Assembly: GCA_000934455.1 (NCBI GenBank)
Contig: KN888741.1
Coordinates: 38,651-61,347, forward strand
Source of the DNA: Apostichopus parvimensis
Taxonomy: Eukaryota > Echinodermata > Holothuroidea > Aspidochirotida > Stichopodidae
Length of the DNA: 22,697 bases
Direction of reading: 5' to 3'
Shown here: positions 1 to 11,500 of the stretch, in pieces
Layout of the letters: each line of letters opens with the position of its first letter
Numbering within the stretch: position 1 is the first letter of the stretch
Made by a program: the position numbers and the translations under genes
The notes under the pieces: generated by a model
Told to the model about the DNA's origin: nothing
Seen by the model: only the letters and a program-made list of their open reading frames with translations
The model's database searches: none

Positions 1-340
1 TTTTACAAGGTCTTATTCTGCTGCAAAATCAATCAAAATACAATTAGATTGGGGGAAGATAGACATTTCAAGTCAGTTGATGTGGTCTCTATTTTAAGTT
101 TTCAAACTGAAGTTAAATATATGTGGGGAAAAATGGCTTTAATAAGCTTAAATCCATGAGAAGTACAAATAACTCAATATGAGACAAGGTCAGTGGAAAA
201 TGTACTGTATTAATTTGTAAACCAATATCAAAACATTATAGGCAAACTTCGGTGGAATTCTGCAAGAGAGAGTAAATTATATTACCAAGGTTACCAATTA
301 AATAATAAAAATAAATGAAAAAAAAAATGAAAAAAAATTG

Positions 341-366
341 GAGAGAGAGAGAGAGAGGGGGAGAGA
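341..366. repeat. GA microsatellite
   Basis: Gagaga dinucleotide run followed by a short G run and further GA; preceded by poly-A stretches. Simple sequence repeat. Confidence 0.85.
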
Positions 367-562
367 AATACAGAGAAAGGAGGACGATTGTTCAAAACTA
401 TTTTTTGACAATAAATATATATTTTCAAGTTATAAGGAGAGTTTGAATAATTTGTGTTAGGGCAATGGGAATGAACTGGGAAATAAGGCCTCTATATTAG
501 TTTGGTATATGTGAAAGTGTTTGCAGCGTGAAGTACTGTGTCGTCACCTTACATACATACAT

Positions 563-991
563 CAGTGGCGGAGCGTCCATACAGTCAGGGGGGGGCGGGC
601 GGATGCCACCCCTGACGGACTCAAATGGACTGCTGGCGCCCTTTTCAGCTTTTTACCACTTTTAACTTATTCGCTATTATTGACTTTTTTATTGCGCTCT
701 CATCTACCTATTGACATTTGTCACATTTTGTTGGTGTAATTTTCTGACAAAATGCTCTAACGGCGGAACACCCATATAAACTTCCGATGACACCTATTTA
801 TTCTTCGTTTATCTGCAAGTTAGCAAGGCCCGGAAAGGGTCATTTCCGGCAATATAGGGAGTATCTTTACTCAAAAAAATTCGGTACGCTCCGCGCCAAC
901 CTGTGGTGGCGCTCCGCTTAGATAGTGTCGCAAAAGCGCCCCTACAGACCATTCTCGCCCCCCCTGACCAATACCCCTAGCTCCGCCACTG
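563..991. mobile_element. Non-autonomous hAT-like DNA transposon (MITE)
   Basis: A 429-bp unit bounded by perfect 11-bp terminal inverted repeats, CAGTGGCGGAG at 563-573 and CTCCGCCACTG at 981-991. The similarity continues inward to a shared GTCAGGGGGGGCG block on both ends (about 35 bp, imperfect). It is flanked by near-identical 8-bp sequences, acatacat (555-562) and agatacat (992-999), one mismatch, as expected for a hAT-type 8-bp target duplication. No transposase is encoded; the interior is more GC-rich than the flanks at both ends. The superfamily call rests on target-site length and is inference. Confidence 0.75.
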
Positions 992-2464
992 AGATACATC
1001 TATATAAACAGTAGAGTAAAGCTGTTTATATCTATTCCCTATCATTTTCAATTGTAACATGACAGTGGCTTTAAATTCCTATGAAAAAGAACAATGATGT
1101 TTTTAATTGGCAGTGAAAAGAGTCCTTACCGTACAGTATAAATGATATTATAAAAGAGAGAGCTGTCGTATTTTTGGTACGACCTTGTTTTCAAAAGTAT
1201 CTTTTCCTTTGAAAGGATGTGTAACCTCCTGTTGAGTTATTACCAAAGGATCTAATTATGCTAAAAATAATACAGAACTCGGCTGTTAACTTGATCTGAA
1301 TTAACAGGAATTCGTCGATCATATTTTCACATTCGCCGAGGTTCCTGAACTTGTCTGGATCCTTCTGCAATGATAAAATAAAATTTATGAACAGATGTCA
1401 ATATATTACTAGGGAAAGTAAGTCATCCTTTTCGGGCTGCAACTTGGGGGTGCAGCCAGTCTTTCAGGTTGGAAAGTTTTGGGAGGAAACAATAATGATA
1501 AAACTTGAAAAAAATTAATGCTAGGGTTCTAAGGCAAATATACAGACAGTAACTTTTAACAGAAGGAAGTTGTGATAAACATAAATACAAAAGAGGAGAT
1601 GACAGGGGTGGGGGGGGAGGGTGGGGTACCCCAGACATGGCACCACCTTCCCCCTTGGAGAAACCACCTTTAAACTAGAGCCCAACCCTGTGACTGTGCT
1701 GGACCCTGCAGATGAGTTTCACCAGGCTACAATTGTACTCAAGCCACTATTGCTTTCATAACTTTGTATATACGACCCTTGGTCTCTTTATAATGTGAGC
1801 TGTTTGATGATAGTATTTGTTGTTTCCAGAAGCTGTTCAGTTAATTCTTATGATGGATTGAAAAAAAAAGAAAAAAAAAAGTGAAAGATTAAAATAAGAG
1901 AAAAGAATATAAATCTGAAAAGAGGTATCGAAATGAACTTGTGAATCACTCCAATGCCCTCAGTGAAAAGACACCAGTATGACCTTGCAAAAGGAATTAA
2001 CCTCTGCTATTAAGTAGTATCTTAGCAATGAAAGGTGATTGGTCCCCTTGGGTGGATTATTGTATTACTTTAATTGTACCGGAGGCCTATTTGTCAAGTA
2101 ACAGCTTTTAAACTTGTAAACTGTAATAATAGAAACAGTGAAGAAAAGCCATAAATTCCCACTGCCCCGATCCGTTACATACTTATATATGTTACAGTGG
2201 TCCGATGTGAATTATATGGTGATTTACATGTGGTATGTAGGCCTATATATACCATATTATACTTGCATGGACCCCTCAACCTGGGAGTGACAGGCTATAT
2301 TTAGTGTTTACATTTATAATGTTTACTATCAGTACTACGGTATAGGCTACTCTTTGTTGTACATGTCGCTATCAGTAGGCTAGTCTTCCTGTTAGCAAAC
2401 AAGTTAACATAGCTCAGTGTTCAACAGTTTGTTGTGTAGGCTGAACTATGTCCGAGTACTGTTT

Positions 2465-2512
2465 ATCTATATCTATCTATAATATATATCTATATCAATA
2501 TATATCTGTAAG
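2465..2512. repeat. Simple ATCT/ATAT repeat
   Basis: Low-complexity tatctatatctatctataatatata tract; nothing further can be said. Confidence 0.6.
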
Positions 2513-3569
2513 CTCCAGGGTTATAAGTTGGGAAATCCATATTGACTGTAATCTGTATCTAGCTGTTACTAGCAAAAAGACTTTGACATGTGCATACTGT
2601 AGCTCTCTAACAGGAAATACATTGAGCAGTATCCTACAGCTTCAAACTTCTCAGTTTGTGATATTTGGCATAATGTAAAAGAGATACAGTCTGAAAGGTT
2701 GTAGATTTAATTGTTAGACACTTACTATTGTGCATTATCACAAAGTGTATTATATATACCTAAAGGGTCATGTTTGTAACAAGATTGGAATAAAAATATG
2801 CTGCATTCTGCTTTTAGCAGGCATATCTTTTCATGGTTACATAGCATGAAGGCCTACGACTATTTATATATAGCTTTTGAATCGTAAAACTAAAAACCAA
2901 AATAAATAGCATACTTTGAAAAGGTCCATATAAAGAACTGTTGATTGTTGAGAGCATTTAACTTATTGCCTGCAGGGCTACCAATTATAATTCACAAGTT
3001 CTGCACCGTCTGTGAGCCAACAACAACAGTATAGTGAAGTGGAAAGATTTTTGATTGGTTGGTCTACGCTGGTACATAATAGCTAGTTTATATGAGTTTA
3101 ATTCACATGATCCATCAAGTTTATAGTTTTCTCCCAAAAGTCAACTGGTGATCCTTTCTGTGACATATTTCCTGTTAATAATCACACCTAGGAAACTATA
3201 AATGGCTCTCCATCCTTTGCTTGACCAAGTGGAAGATAATTTGGATGTGTCTGTGTTAACATTGAATTAAGTGAGGTTATGTATACATAACCAGTCTATG
3301 GTAGCCTAGACAGGTCCTTGTGCTCTACACGTAACATTGAATTAGCAATTTTGTTCAGGTTCATACTTTACAGGACAGTGCTGAAGTATACATGTATGAC
3401 AGGTATACATAGTGTCACTTAGTCTAGTACTGTACACAACCAATTACTGATCATTGTATTCCACACAAACATTTAATTTATTTTGTACAGTATACTGTAA
3501 CAGTGTACATAGTGTACAGACTATTGATAATTAACATGTTTGGTTGGCCCTGGTCGATGCTTTTAGTTT

Positions 3570-4010
3570 CACTCAGTCTACGGTAGCCAATACTGATCCG
3601 ATTTGTGTTTGACACTAGCAGTTAAGTCTACGGTAGGCAATACTGATCCTATCTGAGTTTGACACAAGCAGTTAAGTCTACGGTAGCCAATACTGATCTT
3701 ATATAGTGTTTCACACAAACTATTAAGTATACAGTAGCCAATACTGATCCTATCTGAGTTTGACACAAGCAATTAAGTCTATGGTAGTGAAGACTGATCC
3801 TATTTGTGTTTGACACAAGCAAGTGTACGGTAGCCAATACTGATCCTAGTGTTTCACACAAACTATTTAGTCTACAGTAGCCAATACTGATCCTATTTGT
3901 GTTTCACACAAGCAATTAAGTCTATAGAAGCCAATACTGATCCTAATGTTTGACACAATTAAGTGTACGGTAGCCAATACTGACCCTAGTTTTTCACACA
4001 AGCAATTATT
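3570..4010. repeat. ~50-bp minisatellite, about nine copies
   Basis: Repeat units begin with the gtctacggtagccaatactg motif at about 3576, 3626, 3676, 3727, 3777, 3823, 3870, 3920 and 3963. Periods are 50, 50, 51, 50, 46, 47, 50 and 43 nt. Each unit continues with gatcctatttgtgttt and cacacaagcaattaa. Copies differ by point changes and small deletions, so the array is moderately old. Minus-strand open frames through it are products of the repeat. Confidence 0.93.
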
Positions 4011-5444
4011 GCATTATTGACCTACCTATTGTGCTACACTTGATAAAGTCTCTGATACATGTAAGTTCAGTACTGATATACTAGCTTTTTGTTTCACTTC
4101 AGATAGATATAACTATGTAAATCTTGAATTGTTTTAACACTTTATATACACAGAGTAATGACCTGACCCAAAGTCCCACATTTCCCTTTACATGGACTTG
4201 GTATGGTTAAGAGTTCTCTGTCACTGCTCATGAATCAGAAACAGGCACAGCGATCATTTCATGATGTGATAAATCCATATCCTATAGTTATATCTATGTT
4301 TTATAACTATATCTTGTACAGTTGTGTTAGAATTTACAGCTCATATATGGTACAACATTGTCCGAAATAAAAAAAAAAGTATTAAATACTACATTATAAC
4401 TTGACATTCAATATGGATGATTGCTTTGAACTCACACTGTAAATCATATTTTGCCCTATTAAAGATACATGTTTGTAACATCTTCCTGTTGGTATCCACA
4501 ACAGAATTCCTTTTGTCGGAAATCTTAATTTTGTTAAACAAGAATAAAGTCTGCTAGCAACAAATGGTTCTTTTCAGTGTTAACAGGAAGGAACTCAGTA
4601 CTAGAGAGGCCTTGATTATACTCTGTATAGGCCCACAAAGCATGGGTTCTAATTGAACCCTATGAACTTACCCTGAACTTACTTTATTTATTTGTTTCAA
4701 AGATTTGTTCAATGGCAAAAATACATGGTTTTTCGTATGAGTTATTGACCTGCGATTCATCTAGCTGTATTGATCAAGTGTCTTTTTATTGTAGAGAATA
4801 TTTTTTAGAAATTCACACTTTTCAACTGTGCTTTTCTTGAATAGGTAATTATACATTGGTACCTATTGAGATATGACTCGTTCAGAATTTTTCTGCCTGT
4901 GTTATTCCATACGTTTAATCCCCAATGGCAGTGTACAGTAGTTCTACTTAAGTTCACCAGTTTGGCTTTAAAAGTGAGATTTGTGTTTGGAATAATGAAC
5001 ATAAAAGTGGAAAACATTTTCTTATGGTTTTCCAGTTTGCTAATTTGCATTAATGTGACTAATATTGATATTAATGTGAAAGCTGTCCGAAGGATGATGA
5101 AGTGAAATGTATAGAATTAATCATAACTATCAAATACTCGCTCATTTAACCTAAAAAAAAATGTCTAAATATGGAAGGAGATCAAAAGAGGGATGTATGG
5201 ACATCTGGGATCAGCTTTATGACCTTGCTGAACTTCCTAATCTCTTGATCTGTTATTCTCAGATGAGTTCCAGAGGTTCCCATGTAACGATGATAAATTG
5301 TCTCAAAGTCGCCATCATACCTCTTTCTTCAACAATGTGTACATTTGTGTAAACTCGTACCTTATAAACAATTTGTGTCTGTTGATTATTTTAGAACTTA
5401 CCAGTTGATGTTTTCCCTTTTTCTTCTTTTATTTTTTTATCTAG

Positions 5445-5541
5445 CATAATACAAAGACCCGTGGAATGGATATTAACGTTACTGATATCTGGTTACATAA
5501 TATCACTGGAGAGGGAGTTGTAGTGGCCGTCATCGATGATG
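5445..5541 (+). CDS. pcsk7: pcsk7 exon a: catalytic Asp exon
   Basis: 97 nt, starting in phase 0 after a pyrimidine-rich tract ending ctag (5441-5444) and ending after the first base of a Gly codon before gtaagt. It begins [16 protein letters not shown] and ends VVVAVIDDG. The catalytic Asp codon is 5535-5537. Two N-glycosylation sequons, NVT (residues 11-13) and NIT (residues 19-21), sit where vertebrate PC7 has two NVT sequons. The preceding exon, expected to encode the conserved mature N-terminus (a QWHL-type motif), was not found upstream in the window. Confidence 0.95.
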
Positions 5542-8500
5542 GTAAGTTTACGTGAAAAAGAGGTAGAAACTCATGAATATGTATATACATTACAGACACA
5601 CAGACATAACAGACACGCAGACATACACGTATGCTCTGTAGACCTGGTGTACATTATACTTTTTTTCTTGCCACCATGCATAGTGTGGTATATTTTTTAT
5701 CTTCATATTCAGCAATTACTGAAGCTGGCAATTCCCTCATGCTTCATTGCATAGGCCAAACAAATAAAGACCCATTGTGCCTTCTTGACAAGCATGGATG
5801 ATTTTGTACAGTGTTGAGAAGTTTGTTCCATTGTCTGAAAATGGGCCTTTTGTTGTACTGTTGGAGTATTTCACCCAGCTGAAAGATTCACAGGTCATAT
5901 AGCTTAAAATCAGCAGCTCTTATATATGTAAAGAGACTGGATTGTATTGAACTTAGATGTTGGCTTTTTAAAGTTATAGCAAAAGCCAAGTCACGTCTGT
6001 TGGTAATTCTGCTGCCCTCGGCTATATTAAACAAACGTGTATGGATTTGTAGGATGTACAGTGAAGAATGGAATTGAAAATTGTGTGGAAGATTTGTTAA
6101 GCCATACTGTCCTGTCCGAGACAATTATACTAACATGGCGGTTAAAAATAAAACAGACCTTACAAACATCCCCCCTCCCCTTATTCTACTCCCCCCCAAA
6201 TTATGCTAGAAGAGAATTCTTGCCCTGTCACCCCTCCCCCCTCCCCCCATGCCACATACATGCCCTTTCTATACATCCATTCCACCTCCCATCTCCCAAA
6301 CATCTAAGAAAGATCTGTTGCAGACTGTATCATATCTCAATATTGAATGAATATTAGCATGTATGTAATGTAGTTTGAGGCGGTGTGTATTACTGTTGGA
6401 TCACTTGTCTATAGTTAGGACTGTAAGTAGACTGGAATATGTAGGTTCTCCCATTCTCCAGCAAACGTCTAAGAAAGATCTGAACATTGCAGACTGTATC
6501 ATATCTCAATATTGAATGAATATTAGCATACATGTACAGTAATGCAGTGTAAGCAGTGTGTATTACTATTACTGTTGGATTATTGTCTATATTTAAGATA
6601 GGACTATAAGTAGACTGGAATATATAGGTTCTCACATCCTCCAAACATTAAGAAAGATCTGTTGCAGACTGTATCATATCTCAATATTTAATGAATATTA
6701 GCATACAGTATGTAATGCAGTTTTAGGCGGTGTGTATTACTGTTGGATCACTTATATAGATATTTAAGTCAGGATATATAAGTTGACTGGAGTTTATACA
6801 TTTTAAAGAATCCTGATGTCTGCTGATAACTTCTGTGCAGCCAGTATTTACATCTGGAGGAAGAGTTGCCAGATGCCATTTATACTTTTCTATAAATGGT
6901 CTTTAGAACAATCGAAGGGTTTTCCGGTCTTAAATAAAACGTGAGCAACGGTCTGACAGAAGTCATTATCCAGAAGAGTTTTTGACAGAATAAATCAATT
7001 ATCGGCAAAAGAATTAGGTTAAATTTCCTCCATCACTGACAGATATATCCTGTAGAAAATGAAGTATTTTACTTTAAACACTTGAGTTCATTACGAAAAT
7101 AAAACAAACTTGGCCCAGAATATATGTAGGTTGTTGAAGGTAACTTTAAAGCCAGAATTATTTAGCATAGGTTAATATTCTGCCACTTTTTAAAGGAGTT
7201 TCAAAACAGAAGTATTTGTTGAAATATGAATGTCAGAGCACTCATTGCATGGATAATTGCTGGGTAGTCATGAATCATTATTGCCAAATTGTATTAATAT
7301 TTATATGCATAGACACAGAATGGATCTACAAATTATAAAATAAATGTATGCCAATTTTTCATGTAACTGGCCGTTTTATTAAACGGCTGAAAAATGGGTA
7401 GCAGCTTTGAAAACGGGTTTAGAAAATGTTAGATTCGAAAGTAATTAGGAACACAGGGAGGGACGTCGTCCCGATGTGGGTGGAGGGGAAGGGCTGGAGT
7501 TATAAATCCTTACCGGGGTTTTTCAAAGCTGGTTGCTAGGGAGTGAGGGGAGACACCTCAGTAGACACATGCTGTAGCTATTGTTGTCCATAAATTACAG
7601 CAAACAAGATAAGTCATCAGTTAATCTAGTAATAGTAACCGGTAATTAAATTGACTTCACAATAAGTTTTCTGAATCTCATATCTTGAGGCAAACCTTGA
7701 AACTTGTCAAACGATGTCGGATTAATAATCTCCGTTCATGAATAATTAATATTCAATGCCAAAATGTGTCTAGTGAGCAGAGCTTTTAGAAGCAAAAAAT
7801 TGACTCGTTAACAATTATTTTACCAACTTTCTTTCAAGTGACACCATTTTGGGGATGTCTTACTCTTTAAATTGCGATTTTATTACTGTGATACTGCTCG
7901 GGACTAGGAAAGGTAAAATAGCTCGAAGTTTTGTAACAAATTTCAAGCGGTATGCAAGTGACACTATACCATCTGTATAGATCTGCTTATGCATGTTAAA
8001 GTAAATTACATCGTGAAGAAAAATACCACATATATTCATCTTAATCTTCTCTGTCTGGTGTCTTCAGTTAATCCCACCTTCCACAAATCTGACACATCCA
8101 GTTTACTCTCTATTAATTCGTGATCTTTTTCTTCTTCTTTTACCCCAAGGTTTGGAATGGACTAATCCAGATATTCGAGATAACTACGTGAGTATATTAT
8201 CTATCAGCCTACTACAAAATTTCTTGGCATTATTATCATAAAATAATATCAAGCAATCTACAGTTATATCAATATCACTTTTATTTAAAATTTCGTGTTA
8301 ACTTTGTACTATGCAGGGACTGTAAACAATAAAATAGGATACATGGTTCACTGATCGCTATGACAACACAGGAAGACTAGTAAGGACTGTTTGTTATAGC
8401 ACCAAACATATCCTTTGACACTTATCTCCTCTTTAACCTTACCTAAGGTCTTTACCTAAGGTCTTAACCTAAGTCTTACCTAGGTCATTCCTAATTCTTT

Positions 8501-11500
8501 CCTGGGTCTTACTCTTACATAGGTCATACCTAAATCTTACCTAAGTCTTACCTTTTTAAGTAAGTGATACCGAAGTCCTACATATGTCTTCACTAGGTCA
8601 TACCTAAGTCTTACCTAGGTCTGACATAAGTCTGACCTATGCATTACCTATGTCTTCACTAGGTCATACCTAAGTCTTACCTAGGTCTGACATAAGTCTG
8701 ACCTAAGTCTGACCTATGCATTACATATGTCTCCACTAGGTCTTACCTAAGTCTTACCTAGGTCAACTTGTTCATGGAGATGTAACAATTAAGTCATTGA
8801 AAACTGCATGAATGGCATATTATACAGTTTCTGATAATGGAAATGATGTGCATGAGCTATGCGGTGATATCCTTTAAGGGAGGGGGAAGGGGAAAGGGGA
8901 GGGGGAGAGGGAATGGTTGGCAGGGGGTAGTTGAACCATTAAACTGTAATTTTAATGCAGGATTTGTAACAAAACAATAAACATAGGAAGATGCCAGGGA
9001 AGCACACAGGAAAAAGTGTTATGGGATAGTCATGGTGGCCATACAGTATCAGGACCCACTGGGCCCAGATCTTCAACCACCAGTGCATTAGAATCGGACA
9101 TAAATTTCTCATTTGTTTTGTACAAATTCTTGAACCGCAGTCTTTGCAGGTAATGCAGACTTAATGTAGTGTCGTATTTTATTGTTTCTACCCCTTTTTT
9201 TTTTACAACTAGTAAAGGACCTAGTCTGGCCTTTAGTTAGGATAGTGAAATATAATGGAGTTACAAAATAAACTTGCGATGCAGCGCGGCACAGACTTTG
9301 TGCACGGTATGCATGGTCGTGTCAGACGCTTTTGTCCCTCACTTTTGCCCCACTTCTGGGGCGGACAGACTTTGCTGTTTGGACGACCTAATTTCAATGT
9401 TAATTCTACTACATGTCATGTGACGGACAGCTAGGGAAAATCGCCCCGTTATAATCACTCAGCAACATGTGGTGCTTGAGTGGATCTGTGACAAGAGACC
9501 ACCTTTATGCTTCAAGTTTGATTTTAGTCAAATAGGTAACAATTTTTAAACTATTACAGAGACAAAGAGTTTTGAGTTGGTTTGTAACGACTTGTGGGGT
9601 CCCCAAATAAATATAATTCACACATAATTGGCTTACGTGCATACATGCACAAAGTCAATCTAAGGAAAATAGTGTTCTGACAACCATTTGACTTAAATAA
9701 TTTAATCTAATTGAGAAAAGTTTGTCTGCGATAGATTCACTGGCAATACTTTTGATATTTTGGGGGGCCAAATTTGAACATTTCTGTTGCAATTTAAGAG
9801 GTCTAAATGGTCTAATTGTAATCTTTACGTAACCAATGTGTATTGTGTAACTGGTCTATATGTAACTAGGCTGCATGTAACCAGTCTGTGTGTATAACCA
9901 GTCTATTCATGAAACTAGTCTGTATATGTAACCATGCAATTATCTTAATATAACCATTCTGAATGTTAACTAGGATGTGTGTATTACCAGACTGTATCGT
10001 GTGTAACCAGTAGACCAATCTGTATGTAACCAGTCTCTTTGTGCCCAGTCTGTATGTTAAACCAGTCTGAATGTACAGTAACCATACAGTCTGTATATTT
10101 ATATAACCAATGTGTATGAAATCAGTTGAGCCATGTAACTAGTATGTAACCAGTGTGTATACATGCAACTAGTCTCTATGTAACTAGTTTGAACAGTATG
10201 TAACCAGTGTGTATGCAACCAGTCTCTATGTATCTATGTAGTTTGTACAGAATGTAACCAGTGTGTATGTAACCAGTCTCTCTATGTAACTAGTTTATGC
10301 AGTATACCCAGTGTGTGTATGTAACCAGTCTCTATGTAACTAGTTTGTACAGTTTATAGCCAGTATGTGTGCAACCAGTCTCTAGTTTGTACAGTACGTA
10401 ACCAGTCTCTATATTTACAACCAGTTTGTTCACATGTTTAACCATTCAGTCTGTGTATACATACAGTATTGTAACCAGTGTGTATGGTAATACTATCGAC
10501 ATAATTAGCCAATCAACTTACATACAGAATCAAGAAATAAAATTTCATGCTGCCCACAGTATACAGTTAAATATCAGTACGACACTGTACCCAAGACGTA
10601 CAGTACTAGTACTGTACACACAAAATACATGTATGGTAATGACTGTATTATTATGTTCTTCCCTAAAGGCTCATTGTCCAATGCACAGGTATCAGTTGTC
10701 ATTGTGTTTCACAATGACAAAGAAAAGATGAAAAAAACAAAACAAGTTTAGGTGAATGATCTCGAACCAGCAACTGATCTAGTTACACAATGTTTTAAGC
10801 ATGGTTCTGTGCAATGGTGGACCAACACTGTACCAAGCTGAAATATCAGCCGATGGTAGTCTCGAACATTATATTCTTGTGTAATGTCCGCTCGACTCAA
10901 TTAAGACTTATTGGACAGTAGTAGGCTACCACAGCCCGTAACATGTACTACATGTTTACAAAACATTCTATATATCCATGAGTCGCTCTTTTGGTCGTGT
11001 GTCAAATTGATCGGAAGTCCTTCAAGAATAACAGAATGGGTGAAAACAGCCAGCAGTCAGTCAATTGGGCTCCTTCCCATGCAACCTTGGGAAGTAAGAT
11101 GATGGCTTCCTGTCATCCTGAGCGCATTTGATATATATTTAAAAAAAAGACTTTGCTATGATAGGAAGGAAATGTTTCACATCCTGGGTCGGCGGTTTTG
11201 GGACTCATTCTTATGTTGATTGCACAAAGAGGGCCGAATAATAATCTAACATCTACCATGTACTGTTTCATTGTATATACATAAAGCAGAATGTGCTAGC
11301 TTAAATATAAATGTTGCATACATTTCAGTCAATCTCTTTGTTCTTGAAATATCGTTGTTATAGGGCCCTTTCGGGGAAGGTGGGGATGGGGGGGGGGTGA
11401 GGGAGTGAGTGGAAGGGGAAGGCAGGAGGGAGCATGTGATGTTTATTCAAAATTAAATCGTTCTTGAAATACGATCATTTAGTTCGATGTGGAGGTCCTT

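Larger units (their letters stand above)
1..5444. other. Non-coding sequence upstream of exon a (intron or 5' flank)
   Basis: No exon could be supported here. The segment ends at the acceptor of exon a, so its right part is intron; whether all of it is one intron cannot be decided. It contains a GA microsatellite (341-366), a hAT-like MITE (563-991), G-rich runs (1600-1630), AT-rich low-complexity repeats (2465-2512), a ~50-bp satellite (3570-4010) and otherwise AT-rich unique sequence with stops in all frames. Confidence 0.7.

Noticed and set aside
521-739. 72-codon open frame
   Set aside because: Lies mostly inside the hAT-like MITE with no transposase similarity.
3570-4010. CRISPR-like array
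   Set aside because: Units are contiguous tandem repeats without unique spacers, and the genome is eukaryotic.
5161-5352. Open frame starting MSKYGRRSKEG as a possible upstream PC7 exon
   Set aside because: No FNDP or QWHL-type motif and no way to join it sensibly to exon a; the basic residues alone are not evidence.
7370-7387. GCCGTTT-TATT-AAACGGC hairpin resembling a bacterial terminator
   Set aside because: The window is eukaryotic intron sequence; the stem is followed by no T tract and such short hairpins arise by chance.
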